A DNA stretch of 64,000 nucleotides from Chryseobacterium geocarposphaerae (GTDB taxonomy: Bacteria > Bacteroidota > Bacteroidia > Flavobacteriales > Weeksellaceae), in NCBI RefSeq assembly GCF_002797535.1, contig NZ_PGFD01000001.1, forward strand, positions 1,674,001 through 1,738,000, given 5' to 3'. Shown here one piece after another: positions 25,840 through 35,122 of the stretch. Within the stretch, counting starts at the first letter, position 1, and each line of letters begins with the position of its first letter. A model generated the notes under the pieces. That model saw only the letters and a list, made by a program, of their open reading frames with translations, had not been told where the DNA came from and made no database searches. Both the position numbers and the translations under genes were made by a program.

Positions 25840-27834
25840 TTACAAAGTTTCTTTCAACCAGTCAAAGAATTCTCTCTGCCAAACCAACCCGTTTTGTGGA
25901 TGAAGAACCCAGTGATTTTCGTTCGGAAAGTATACCAGTTTGGATTTCAACCCTCTCAATTTAGCAGCCTGGAAAGCTTCCTGACCTTGTTCGTAAGGAA
26001 CTCTAAAATCAATTCCTCCCTGAACAATCATAATTGGCTTATTCCATTTCTCTACATAATTACTCGGATTGAATTCCGTATATGCTTTTGGCAAAGGTTT
26101 TTCCCAAGGAGAACCTAAATCCCAGTTTGCAAACCAAAGTTCTTCAGTCGTTAAATACCAAGATTTCATATCAAATAATCCATCGTGAGCGATAAATGTT
26201 TTGAATCTGTTCTCATGAATTCCAGCCAACATAAATACGCTGTAACCACCATAACTTGCTCCTACAGCTGCTACCCTGTCTCCATCTACGTAAGGTAAAG
26301 TTTTAGCATAATCTGTAGCTGCCAGATAATCCCTCATCGGTTGTCCACCCCAATCTCTCGAGATTTCTTCATTCCATTTTGTTCCCCAACCCGGCATTCC
26401 TCTTCTGTTTGGCGCCACAACAATGTATCCATTTGCTGCCATTAAAGCAAAATTCCATCTTGTACTGAAAAACTGGGTTAATGCAGATTGCGGTCCCCCT
26501 TGACAATATACCAAAGTCGGGTATTTTTTATTCGGATCGAAGTTCGGCGGGTAATGGAACCATACTCCCATTTCTTTTCCGTCGGAAGTTTTCACCATTT
26601 TCAGTTCAGATTTTCCTTGAGCTAATTTTGAATACATATCTTTATTCGCTTCAGTGATCTGCTTCATTTCTCCGTTTTTAATATTGACAGAGAAAATATC
26701 CGTTGCATGGTTAATGTCAGTTCTTCCTACTAAAAGTGAGCTTTTCTGATCTGCAAAGATTTCATTCACGTCAAAATCACCTCTCGTAATCTGCTGCACT
26801 TTAGCACTTTTCGGATCTAATGAGAACAATTGTTTTGTCCCTCTGAAAGCTGCAGTGAAATAAATCGTTTTAGAATCTCCGCTCCAGAAAACATCTCCGG
26901 AAACGCTTTCATCCCAACCGCTCGTTAAGTTTGAAATTTTTCCTGATTTCCAGTCCATGATTTTCACATCGTTCTTATCCGCTTCATAGCCGTCTCTTGC
27001 CATGCTCTGCCAGATTAAAGATTTTCCGTCCGGACTGAATTTTGGGTTTACATCATATCCTTTATTAGCTTCTGTCAGGTTTTTTGTAGTTCCTGAAGCC
27101 AAATCATAAGCGAAAATATCTGTATTGGTACTTGTAGAATATGCTGCGCCGCTTTTAGGTTTTGTAACGTATAAAAGTTGTGCAGAATCCGGGCTCCAGA
27201 TGAAATCTTCTGCTCCGCCAAAAGGCCTTTGAGGAGAATCCCACATTTTTCCTTCCAATAAGTCTTTTGCAGCATCCACTTTATCTGAAGTGTTGACTAC
27301 AAAAACATGATTGTATTTCCCTTCGTTAAAGTAATCCCAATGTCTGTGGTTCAAATCTGTATACACTTGCGCCGTAGTTTTGGGAGTATCAGAATATTTG
27401 TCTTTTCCCATTACTTTTTCCACCAAAACCTGCTTACTGAAAGCAATTTTTTTACCATCAGGAGAAATTACCACATTATCAGCTTCCCCGATTGTGTAAA
27501 ATTCCGACCATGTTTTACCACTGTCTTTGGAAAGAAAAATCTTGTCACCTTCCTGGGCATAGATTCCGTTTTTATCCCACTGAATAAGTGCTTTTTTACC
27601 AAAATCAATTTTTGTGGACTGATTATTAAGAACATTTAGGAAATAGTTCTCACTTTTTGTTTTTTCGGTTTTAAGATCAACCTGCCCCACTTTATAGATA
27701 AGTGAGGACTGATCCGGTGAAACTGCCTGTACTCCAACTTTTTTCAAAGTCCATAGGATTTCAGGCGTCATTACTTGTTGTGCATTCATTAAAAGCGGAG
27801 CTGCCAAAGCCAGCAGACTGTACTTAAGTTTCAT
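25840..27834 (-). CDS. Exported S9-family serine peptidase (prolyl oligopeptidase/DPP5-like)
   Basis: This 664-residue protein has a signal peptide (residues 1-18, LLMNAQ) and a beta-propeller with TolB-like repeats (SPDGKKIAFSK, SPDSAQLLY, SPDGKSLIW). The C-terminal alpha/beta-hydrolase domain carries the catalytic triad: Ser in GASYGGYS, Asp in GGIDFRVP and His in NENHW. Periplasmic DPP5-like enzymes of Bacteroidota remove dipeptides from imported peptides; the length and domain order fit. The gene is transcribed alone, has its own terminator downstream, and lies next to a holin-like membrane protein gene. Confidence 0.92.
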   Translation of the reverse strand: MKLKYSLLALAAPLLMNAQQVMTPEILWTLKKVGVQAVSPDQSSLIYKVGQVDLKTEKTKSENYFLNVLNNQSTKIDFGKKALIQWDKNGIYAQEGDKIFLSKDSGKTWSEFYTIGEADNVVISPDGKKIAFSKQVLVEKVMGKDKYSDTPKTTAQVYTDLNHRHWDYFNEGKYNHVFVVNTSDKVDAAKDLLEGKMWDSPQRPFGGAEDFIWSPDSAQLLYVTKPKSGAAYSTSTNTDIFAYDLASGTTKNLTEANKGYDVNPKFSPDGKSLIWQSMARDGYEADKNDVKIMDWKSGKISNLTSGWDESVSGDVFWSGDSKTIYFTAAFRGTKQLFSLDPKSAKVQQITRGDFDVNEIFADQKSSLLVGRTDINHATDIFSVNIKNGEMKQITEANKDMYSKLAQGKSELKMVKTSDGKEMGVWFHYPPNFDPNKKYPTLVYCQGGPQSALTQFFSTRWNFALMAANGYIVVAPNRRGMPGWGTKWNEEISRDWGGQPMRDYLAATDYAKTLPYVDGDRVAAVGASYGGYSVFMLAGIHENRFKTFIAHDGLFDMKSWYLTTEELWFANWDLGSPWEKPLPKAYTEFNPSNYVEKWNKPIMIVQGGIDFRVPYEQGQEAFQAAKLRGLKSKLVYFPNENHWVLHPQNGLVWQREFFDWLKETL

Positions 27835-27972
27835 ATTCTGATATTCATTTTTAACGGATCTATAAAATCTTACTCGATTTCATACTCCTAAATTCAAAGA
27901 TTGCCAAAGTTAATATTTAAAATAAAAATGAACGAAAGAATTAACATTTAAGTTATTTCTTATCTCAAAAGA

Positions 27973-28003
27973 AAAATCCGCCTGTTAAAAACTGACGGAT
28001 TTT
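27973..28003 (-). terminator. Terminator downstream of the PF04020-type membrane protein gene
   Basis: An 8-bp outer stem (AAAATCCG at 27973-27980 with CGGATTTT at 27996-28003) reads in the direction of the minus-strand gene and is followed by T-rich DNA. Confidence 0.55.
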
Positions 28004-28023
28004 ATATTGTTTAAGGTATTTTT

Positions 28024-28368
28024 TTAATCTCCATCTGAAAACATTGAATTGGCCAAAGAAGTAATAATTGACAGCAAAATACTGAAAAGAAATGCCCACC
28101 AAAATCCATCGATTTCCATGCTATCAATAAAATAATCTGCTAATAAGATAATTAAAGCATTAATTACCAAAGCGAAGAAACCTAATGTAATAATAGTAAG
28201 TGGCAATCCGAATAAGCTTAGTATCGGTTTTACGATTACATTCAGCACCCCTAAAACGATGGCAAAAATAATGGCTGTGCTAAATCCTTCAAAATGTACT
28301 CCCGGCAAAATTTTAGTGAGAAGATATGCTACAATGGCAGTGATCAGTAATCGGATAATGAAGTTCAT
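28024..28368 (-). CDS. Four-TM membrane protein of the PF04020 (phage-holin-like) family
   Basis: This 114-residue protein has four hydrophobic segments (about 4-20, 28-50, 56-78 and 86-106) with the family pattern NFIIRLLITAIVAYLLTKIL and ALVINALIILLADYFI. Annotation pipelines often call this family 'phage holin', but it is a general bacterial inner-membrane family and there are no phage genes here. The function is unknown. Confidence 0.85.
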   Translation of the reverse strand: MNFIIRLLITAIVAYLLTKILPGVHFEGFSTAIIFAIVLGVLNVIVKPILSLFGLPLTIITLGFFALVINALIILLADYFIDSMEIDGFWWAFLFSILLSIITSLANSMFSDGD

Positions 28369-28445
28369 GTTATTTATTTTTATTATTTGTAGTAACTAGC
28401 GAACAAAACTCATTCCATTTTCATGTAAAAAAGGTTTATTACTGC

Positions 28446-28868
28446 TTATTTTATCTTCATCATGGTCACTAATGATGTCGCTACATGGCTTTCATTTCCC
28501 CCATTTTCATCCACAACATAAATCTCTGTTCTTACGACACTTATCTTTCCTCCTCCTTTTACCACATAAGATTTTGAAACCAATGCCTCTCCTATTGCCG
28601 GTCTTAAATAATTGACTTTCAGCTCAACCGTCACCACATAGCAGTCTTCTTCATAATGACTTACAGCAGCATATCCCGAAGAAACATCCACCAGAGAAGC
28701 GATCATGGCTCCGTTGAACATTCCTGCTTTTCTGGTCATCATTTCCATCTTTGGAATTTTAATTGAAATATAATCCGTTTCCACAGCTAATAATTCTGCT
28801 TTGTAAAATTTCAGGGTTTCGGAGCGGCTGAAGCTATCTAAAATGAGCTGTTTTTTTTCTGAAGTCAT
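28446..28868 (-). CDS. PaaI-type hotdog-fold thioesterase
   Basis: This 140-residue protein has the hotdog core MFNGAMIASLVDVSSGYAAV, with the Asp of the family pattern (G-x(4)-L-x-D), followed by TVELKVNYLRPAIGEALV. It probably hydrolyses acyl-CoA thioesters in the cytoplasm. It is divergent from the AraC regulator/Tet(X)-like pair, but there is no evidence that they share a function. The substrate is unknown. Confidence 0.85.
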   Translation of the reverse strand: MTSEKKQLILDSFSRSETLKFYKAELLAVETDYISIKIPKMEMMTRKAGMFNGAMIASLVDVSSGYAAVSHYEEDCYVVTVELKVNYLRPAIGEALVSKSYVVKGGGKISVVRTEIYVVDENGGNESHVATSLVTMMKIK

Positions 28869-28985
28869 TATTTTAATTTAAAACAAATGTAGCATAACCT
28901 TAAAAAACGTGAAAATTTTCAGACACTATTCATCTATAAAAACAATAAACTGTAAATTCGTTCAACTAAAACCTGGAGATATCCC

Positions 28986-29738
28986 ATGAGCAACGAATTA
29001 ATCTACCGATTCATCAAACCTGAAAAATCTCTTACCGATTTTGTGTATGGTTATTCCTCGTTGCAAAACCTGTCAACATTCAAAGAAGGAGTGATCATTC
29101 CCAACGGAAAAATCGATCTGCTATTCTGTAAAACCACCGATAACCGGTTTCAAATTGTTTTGATGGGACTGGAAACTCAACCTAAACCAATGCCGGAAAC
29201 GGAATTTTCAGATTTTTTCGCGATCAGTTTCAATCCTCTTGCATTAGAATATATTCTTCATCAGTCCATTGCAGAATTTGTGAACAGCGGAAAAGAATTA
29301 CCCAATAATTTCTGGGATTTCAGTATTGATGATCTTAACGATTTTGAACAATTTTGTGCGAAAGCTTCTCGAAAAATAAAAGCCTTATTGCCTGAAGACA
29401 TTGATGAACGAAAACGCAAATTATTTGAGCTTATTTTTGCAACCCATGGAGAAATCACGGTTAAAGACCTCTCGGAAAAGATCTTTTGGAGCGAACGTCA
29501 GATCAACCGCTATTTTAATAAACAATTAGGAATCTCTTTAAAGTATTACTGTAAAATTTTACGTTTTCAGGCTTCTCTTCATCATATTAAAGATGGAAAC
29601 CTTTTTCCGCAGCTTAATTTTACAGACCAGTCTCATTTCATAAAAGAAATCAAAAAACTTTCCGGAGTTTCTCCTAAAGAACTATTTAAAAATCAAAACG
29701 ACCGATTTTTACAATTTCTGGTGTATCACACCTCCTAA
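28986..29738 (+). CDS. AraC-family transcriptional regulator with DUF6597-type N-terminus
   Basis: This 250-residue protein has an N-terminal sensory part (about 1-110, YRFIKPEKSLTDFVYGYSSL) like the DUF6597 domain and a C-terminal double helix-turn-helix (about 155-245) containing WSERQINRYFNKQLGISLK and FTDQSHFIKEIKKLSGVSPK. It is transcribed with the Tet(X)-like monooxygenase gene (24 bp gap) and divergent from a thioesterase gene, so it probably activates or represses the monooxygenase. The effector is unknown. Confidence 0.9.
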   Translation: MSNELIYRFIKPEKSLTDFVYGYSSLQNLSTFKEGVIIPNGKIDLLFCKTTDNRFQIVLMGLETQPKPMPETEFSDFFAISFNPLALEYILHQSIAEFVNSGKELPNNFWDFSIDDLNDFEQFCAKASRKIKALLPEDIDERKRKLFELIFATHGEITVKDLSEKIFWSERQINRYFNKQLGISLKYYCKILRFQASLHHIKDGNLFPQLNFTDQSHFIKEIKKLSGVSPKELFKNQNDRFLQFLVYHTS

Positions 29739-29762
29739 TTTTGCAGCATAAAATTTAAAATT

Positions 29763-30929
29763 ATGCTTATAAAAGATAAATCAATTGCCATTGTGGGCGG
29801 TGGTCCGGGAGGATTAACATTAGCAAGACTGTTACAGCTAAAAGGTGCCGATGTAAAAGTATATGAAAGGGATCTTAATAAAAATGCACGCGTTCAGGGA
29901 GCTCCTCTTGATCTACATGACAACTCAGGATTGGCTGCAATCCGTAAAGCAGATCTGCTGGAAGAATTCAAACAGAATTATCTTGTGGGAGCCGACAGAG
30001 AGCTTATCGTTAATGAAAATGCAGAAATATTTTTCAGTGACCATGAAGGCAAACCTGAAGAAAATTTCGGGCATCAGCATTTCCGCCCGGAAATCGACCG
30101 TGGAACATTAAGGAAGATCTTACTGGAATCTTTACAACCTGAAACCGTAGTTTGGGACAGCCATTTCGTTTCTATGGAAAAACAGAATGAAGGATGGCTT
30201 TTACATTTCAAAAACAACACAACAGTATACGCAGATATTGTGATTGCCTGTGACGGAGCCAACTCAAAAATCCGTCCTTATATCACTGACAGCAAAGCTT
30301 TCTATACCGGTATCATCATGCTTGAAGGAAATATTCTGCAGGCCAAAAAGAATGCTCCAAAAGTTAATGCCTTATTGAAGGGCGGGAAAATAATGGCCTT
30401 CGGAAACAAAAAAAATCTTCTGATGGGCCAAAAAGGAAACGGTGATATTGGATTCTACGCAAGCTTTAAAACTGATGAGAGCTGGGTAACAAAAAGCGGT
30501 TTAGATTATAATGACAAAGCTCAAATGCTGGATTGGTTCAAATCTACTTATCCGGAATGGAATCCTATGTGGCTTGAATTATTTGAAAATGCAGAAACGC
30601 CCTTTATTCCACGTCCGATTTACTGTATTCCTTTTGATCAGACTTGGGAAGCCCAATCCAACTTAACCTTAATCGGAGATGCTGCTCACGTAATGCCTCC
30701 GTTTGCCGGAGAAGGCGTTAACATGGCCATGCTGGATGCATTGGAATTAAGCGAATGTTTGACATCAGATCAATATAAAACTTTACAGGAAGCTATTTCC
30801 GAATATGAAATTCAGATGCGAAAAAGAGCTGCTCTTATTGCAAAAGAATCTCTCGACAATGGAGAATTGATGCATGCTGAAAACGCTCTTGAAAATATGC
30901 TGAATTTTTTCAACGGGCCTCATGAATAA
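29763..30929 (+). CDS. FAD-dependent monooxygenase of the Tet(X) family
   Basis: This 388-residue enzyme has the same length as Tet(X). The Rossmann FAD motif is GGGPGG (12-17) with E35-R36 binding the ribose. A second FAD motif is GDAAHVMPPFAGEGVN (about 305-320). PEIDRGTLRKILLESL matches PEINRNDLRAILLNSL of Tet(X). From memory of the Tet(X) alignment, the positions that touch tetracycline (R213 and H234 there) are not kept: this protein has Lys in KIMAF and Gly in DIGFYASF. It probably oxidises some other aromatic compound. It follows an AraC-type regulator gene and ends at a strong bidirectional terminator. Confidence 0.88.
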   Translation: MLIKDKSIAIVGGGPGGLTLARLLQLKGADVKVYERDLNKNARVQGAPLDLHDNSGLAAIRKADLLEEFKQNYLVGADRELIVNENAEIFFSDHEGKPEENFGHQHFRPEIDRGTLRKILLESLQPETVVWDSHFVSMEKQNEGWLLHFKNNTTVYADIVIACDGANSKIRPYITDSKAFYTGIIMLEGNILQAKKNAPKVNALLKGGKIMAFGNKKNLLMGQKGNGDIGFYASFKTDESWVTKSGLDYNDKAQMLDWFKSTYPEWNPMWLELFENAETPFIPRPIYCIPFDQTWEAQSNLTLIGDAAHVMPPFAGEGVNMAMLDALELSECLTSDQYKTLQEAISEYEIQMRKRAALIAKESLDNGELMHAENALENMLNFFNGPHE

Positions 30930-30930
30930 T

Positions 30931-30962
30931 AAAAAAGAAACGGTTAATACCGTTTCTTTTTT
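30931..30962. terminator. Bidirectional terminator between the Tet(X)-like gene and topB
   Basis: A perfect 14-bp stem (AAAAAAGAAACGGT at 30931-30944 with its complement at 30949-30962) and a TAAT loop separate two convergent genes, with T/A tracts on both sides. Confidence 0.85.
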
Positions 30963-30982
30963 ATGTTGTATATATTTTGACT

Positions 30983-33106
30983 TTAAGGAATAATGACAGT
31001 AAACTGATCATTAAAAGATAAAACTCCTTCCGTCACACTTTCAGGATGTGAGCTGAACCCTTTTAATTTTGATGTTTTGCCTTTTAACACTAAATCCATC
31101 AACTGTTTATCCGATAATTTTTTTCCGAAGATTTCAAAATTCACTTTAAATCCACAATTCTTAAAATCTGAGCAACCGACAGCTGTTTTCCCTTTCATTA
31201 AATGATGAGCTTTGCATTTCGGGCATTGGGTTTCTTCCCAGGATTGAAGTTCTTTTTTAACGGCAGGTTCCCTCTTTTTCTTTTCTTTAACCTCCACTTT
31301 TTCTTCTTCCAGGGTAATCACTTTTCCTTTTCCGTCCACTACTTTTTTAGTGAGTTCGGTTACCATCTGGATCAGTTCTTCTTTAAACTGATTGGCTTCA
31401 TATTCGCCGCTTTCAATTTTACGAAGTTTCAATTCCCATTCCCCTGTCAGTTCGGGACTTTTCAGCAATTCATCTTCAATCGTGTCAATTAATTGAATTC
31501 CGGTATGAGTGGCAATTAAGTTTTTCCTTTTCTTTTCAATATATTTTCGTTTGAAAAGGGTTTCGATAATGTTGGCTCGCGTTGATGGTCTACCAATTCC
31601 ATTGGTTTTTAGCAATTCCCGGAGTTCTTCATCTTCCACCTGTTTTCCGGCCGTTTCCATAGCTCTCAAAAGGGTTGCTTCCGTATAAGGTTTTGGCGGT
31701 GAAGTTTTCCCCTGATGAATCATCGGATCGTGAGGTCCCGTTTCTCCAACGGTGAATTCCGGAATCGTTTGTTCTTCTTCCTTCTCTTTTTCTTTATCGT
31801 TGGATTCTTCTTTGGGTTCTTTAGCATAAACGGCTCTCCATCCCGGTTCAAGAATCTGTCTTCCACTGGTTTTGAAAGGAATTGTTCCCACTTTTCCTTC
31901 TACCAAAGTATTTGAAATTTTACATTCAGGATAAAAAACAGCAATGAAACGTTTGGCAATCAAATCATAAATCAGCTTTTCTTCCCTGCTCAGATTTTGA
32001 GACGGTGGAACTTCAGTTGGAATGATCGCATGGTGATCGGTAACTTTGGTATCATCAAAAACCGCTTTTGACTTCGGAATCGGAGCTTCCAGCAGAGGTG
32101 ATATTAAATCCTGATAGAAATACATTTTTCGCAAAATCCCTTCTATTTTAGGATATAAACTTTCGGATAGATAGGTTGTATCAACACGGGGATAGGTCAC
32201 GTGCTTTTTCTCGTATAAACTCTGAATATAATTCAACGTATTCTCTGCAGAATACCCATATTTTTTATTGGCTTCGACCTGAAGTCCCGTCAAATCGAAA
32301 AGTCGCGGATTTTTTTCTTTTCCTTCTTTAATTTCGAAAGAAACGATCTCAAAAGGATTTACTTTCAGATATTCCAATCCTTTTTCAGCACGTTCCAAGG
32401 TTTTTAAACGGTCGATCGCCGCGTTGAAAATAACATCCCGGTATTTGGTTTTAAGTTCCCAATATTCTTCGGTGGTAAAGGCATCAATTTCTTTTTGACG
32501 CTGAACCAGCATCGCCAATGTAGGCGTCTGAACTCTACCGATGGAAAGAACCGCTTTATTCCCTCCGAATTTTTTCGTAAAAAGTCGTGTCGCATTGATT
32601 CCCAATAACCAATCTCCGATCGCTCTTGCATTTCCTGCTAGATACAGATTTTTGTAATCTTCGGCTGGTTTTAAGCTTGCAAAACCTTCTTTAATCGCTT
32701 CTTCGGTAAGAGAAGAAATCCACAAACGCTGAACCGGCTTGTTGCATTTTGCCTTCTGCAACACCCATCTCTGAATCAGTTCTCCCTCCTGACCGGCATC
32801 CCCACAGTTAATGACCTCATCACATTCCTCGACTAACCTTTCAATCACTTTAAACTGGTTTTCAACGCCTTTATTGGGAATTAGTTTGATCCCAAAGTTG
32901 TTAGGAATGATCGGCAACAAAAACAAATTCCAGGATTTGTACTGCGGGCCGTAATCATGAGGTTCTTTCAGGGTACAAAGATGTCCGAACGTCCATGTCA
33001 CACAATAGCCGTTTCCTTCCATATAGCCCTGCTTCGGAGTGGTAGCGCCCAATACTTTAGCGATATCTCTGGCAACACTGGGTTTTTCGGCAATACAAAG
33101 TTTCAT
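30983..33106 (-). CDS. topB: DNA topoisomerase III
   Basis: This 707-residue type IA topoisomerase decatenates DNA by single-strand passage. It has the Toprim N-terminus (MKLCIAEKPSVARDIAKVL, with NCGDAGQEGELI), the active-site Tyr in HVTYPRVDTTYLS, the SIGRVQTPTLAM motif, RPSTRANIIETL and an acidic/basic linker (about residues 425-445). A C-terminal four-Cys zinc finger follows (CPKC...CSDFKNC). TopB-type enzymes of this size are common in Bacteroidota, both on the chromosome and on conjugative elements; no other transfer genes are in this window. A type IB topoisomerase lies about 20 kb away. Confidence 0.95.
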   Translation of the reverse strand: MKLCIAEKPSVARDIAKVLGATTPKQGYMEGNGYCVTWTFGHLCTLKEPHDYGPQYKSWNLFLLPIIPNNFGIKLIPNKGVENQFKVIERLVEECDEVINCGDAGQEGELIQRWVLQKAKCNKPVQRLWISSLTEEAIKEGFASLKPAEDYKNLYLAGNARAIGDWLLGINATRLFTKKFGGNKAVLSIGRVQTPTLAMLVQRQKEIDAFTTEEYWELKTKYRDVIFNAAIDRLKTLERAEKGLEYLKVNPFEIVSFEIKEGKEKNPRLFDLTGLQVEANKKYGYSAENTLNYIQSLYEKKHVTYPRVDTTYLSESLYPKIEGILRKMYFYQDLISPLLEAPIPKSKAVFDDTKVTDHHAIIPTEVPPSQNLSREEKLIYDLIAKRFIAVFYPECKISNTLVEGKVGTIPFKTSGRQILEPGWRAVYAKEPKEESNDKEKEKEEEQTIPEFTVGETGPHDPMIHQGKTSPPKPYTEATLLRAMETAGKQVEDEELRELLKTNGIGRPSTRANIIETLFKRKYIEKKRKNLIATHTGIQLIDTIEDELLKSPELTGEWELKLRKIESGEYEANQFKEELIQMVTELTKKVVDGKGKVITLEEEKVEVKEKKKREPAVKKELQSWEETQCPKCKAHHLMKGKTAVGCSDFKNCGFKVNFEIFGKKLSDKQLMDLVLKGKTSKLKGFSSHPESVTEGVLSFNDQFTVIIP

Positions 33107-33342
33107 GAATGTTCGGAATTATAGAAGAGGGGCAAAATTCGGGATTTTTTTTGGATTTTGCTAATTTGTTGATAGATGGTGGCTGATAGTAGTTAGTTGA
33201 TGGTTTAGAATGAGTGTGATAAATTTTTAGTTATAGTAAGGCTTTACGGCTATAAGTATATATTTTAATCTATAATTTTCTACTGCACCATCCTTTTTAC
33301 TTAATCTGATAGTCGGTAATTTTACTTATATATTTTAAAGCG

Positions 33343-33366
33343 ATGTCAGGATTATTTTCCTGGCAT
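33343..33366. terminator. Hairpin downstream of the serine hydrolase gene
   Basis: A 9-bp stem (ATGTCAGGA at 33343-33351 with TCCTGGCAT at 33358-33366, one G-U pair) lies just beyond the stop codon of the minus-strand gene. The T-tract on that side is weak. Confidence 0.4.
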
Positions 33367-33368
33367 TT

Positions 33369-34820
33369 TTATTTAGGATTTTTCAGCCCTTCATATTTTA
33401 ATAATGCCTCTTTATCGCCGGGTTCTTTTTCGATATAGATTTTCAGAAACTTTATAGCTTCATCCTTGCGACCAGACAGTCTGTAGGCCTCACTGATATT
33501 GTAATAACCATAGGCAGAGCCTGGAAAAGTATATATATTCAGTTTAAACAAATCTATTGCCTGATTGTATTTCTTTTCAAATAACAGCTTATATCCATAT
33601 CTTTCAATAAGGTTTTCCCTTAAGTTTTTTTTCGGATTGCTTTTTATTTTTATAATGGCGGCTTCATAGCCTCTATCACAGGCTTGCTTAATCATTTCTT
33701 TAGTATAAAAAAAATTATCAATGGAAGGCGTTGAACCTGCTAATTGTTTTTTAATAAGATTACTTACTTCCCAGTAATTTTCAACTTCTCCGTTGGTGAG
33801 AATTACAACAGTATAGCCTGAATCCGGAAAAATCATCAGTTCATTTGCAATGCCCAAATGCCCGCCGGTATGCCCGATCATCCGATGGCCGTTTATTATG
33901 TTTTCTATGATTCCGTAGGCATACATTCCTTCCCTGTACTTCACTTTTCCTGTGGTATAGAGTTTTACACTTTCTTTATTTAAGAGGATATTGTTTTGTA
34001 TGGCATTGGCAAATTTCAATAGATCGTCGGCAGTGGAATAACCTCCTCCGGCAGGGGTTCCTTTCACAACATTTGAAAAGATATTGTTTTTCCATTGCCC
34101 CGGCTTTTCTGTCGACATGGTGTATCCTGTAGCTAAATTGGGAACAGCTTCATCCAGCTCATAAGCATCTGTATCCAGCATTTTTGCAGGCATATAAATA
34201 TTTTCCTTTACAAAATCAAAATAACTTTTGCCTGTTATTTTTTCAATAATTAATCCAAGCACCATATATCCGGAATTGCTGTACAGGAAATCGGATCCCG
34301 GCCTGAAAGCCAGTTTTTGATCAATAAACAAAGGAAGATAATCTGCAACTGTTCTGAACTTTTCCTTTGCTGATTTCTCATGCTCTGCCCAAAAATTCCC
34401 CATTCCTGAAGTATGAGTTAATAATTGATGTATTGTTACCGAATCAGCAATGGATTGGTTGGGAAAATCCGTAAGGTATTTACCTACTTTATCGTGAAGC
34501 GAAACTTTCCCTGCTTCCGCTAACTGCAAAACAGCCATAGCCGTAAACATTTTATTCATTGAAGCTAGGTTGAATTTTGTATTCGTTTTGTTAGGAATAC
34601 TGTCCGCGAGATTTGCAAAGCCGAAAGCTTCCTTATATATAGGCTGCCCATTTTTAGCGATAAGAACAACCCCGCTCAGATAATTTTCTTTCTCAAGCTT
34701 TTTTAATTGCTGGTTGAGCTCAATTATATTAATGCCAGGTTTCTGTGCATATACGAAATGAGCAAAGCTCAGGCAAAACACAATGATGACAGGCAGTAAT
34801 TTTAGTTTATAATTTCTCAT
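33369..34820 (-). CDS. Exported class C beta-lactamase-like serine hydrolase with TPR repeats
   Basis: This 483-residue protein has a signal peptide (residues 1-25, FVYAQ). The beta-lactamase/DD-peptidase fold carries S87-M-N-K90 (SxxK), YSNSGYMVLG (YxN) and IGHTGGHLG (the KTG-like HTG). Residues about 385-480 form TPR-like repeats (YNQAIDLFKLNIYTFPGS, GYYNISEAYRLSGRKDEA). Members hydrolyse esters, D-peptides or lactams; most are not resistance enzymes. It sits just downstream of an AraC-type fragment whose missing DNA-binding half suggests a deletion at this place. Periplasmic location is predicted; the substrate is unknown. Confidence 0.88.
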   Translation of the reverse strand: MRNYKLKLLPVIIVFCLSFAHFVYAQKPGINIIELNQQLKKLEKENYLSGVVLIAKNGQPIYKEAFGFANLADSIPNKTNTKFNLASMNKMFTAMAVLQLAEAGKVSLHDKVGKYLTDFPNQSIADSVTIHQLLTHTSGMGNFWAEHEKSAKEKFRTVADYLPLFIDQKLAFRPGSDFLYSNSGYMVLGLIIEKITGKSYFDFVKENIYMPAKMLDTDAYELDEAVPNLATGYTMSTEKPGQWKNNIFSNVVKGTPAGGGYSTADDLLKFANAIQNNILLNKESVKLYTTGKVKYREGMYAYGIIENIINGHRMIGHTGGHLGIANELMIFPDSGYTVVILTNGEVENYWEVSNLIKKQLAGSTPSIDNFFYTKEMIKQACDRGYEAAIIKIKSNPKKNLRENLIERYGYKLLFEKKYNQAIDLFKLNIYTFPGSAYGYYNISEAYRLSGRKDEAIKFLKIYIEKEPGDKEALLKYEGLKNPK

Positions 34821-34890
34821 ATTCAGCTTTTTGAGAAAATAAAATTACTCACCATTTCTATAAAAACATTGTAAAAATGTAAACCGTTAG

Positions 34891-35100
34891 TTATATAATT
34901 TTGCAGCCAGATGGAATGATCCGAATTTTATTATTTTCAGAAACAATATTTGCATTCTGGCATACAGTTACAATACAGTTATTGCTGGGAAATGCCCAGT
35001 ATTTATTTGATTTCGGAGGATCTTTTTCGGATATAAAATAATACCCTTCAATATATTTTTTAAAATTTCGTTTTGGGGTGTAAAAAAATTGAACCTCCAT
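34891..35100 (-). pseudogene. Remnant of an AraC-type regulator (N-terminal part only)
   Basis: This 69-codon frame starts with ATG at 35100. It resembles the N-terminal sensory domain of AraC/DUF6597 regulators (FYTPKRNFKKYIEGYYFISE, then a strand-rich stretch FPSNNCIVTV). It stops before any DNA-binding domain; the DNA after the stop does not encode one. An intact relative of this domain occurs in the AraC gene at 28986. It is probably the decayed or truncated regulator of the serine hydrolase gene just downstream. A small free-standing protein cannot be excluded. Confidence 0.55.
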
Positions 35101-35122
35101 TTTATTAATACTTATTCTTTTC

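Noticed and set aside
28024..28368. Phage holin, suggesting a prophage
   Set aside because: The PF04020-type family is common on bacterial chromosomes, and no phage structural or integration gene lies nearby.
30983..33106. TopB as a mark of an integrated conjugative element
   Set aside because: No transfer, integrase or relaxase gene is present in the surrounding DNA.
33369..34820. Beta-lactamase resistance gene
   Set aside because: It has the class C-like SxxK, YxN and HTG motifs but also TPR repeats and no close match to AmpC; this group is mostly esterases or peptidases.
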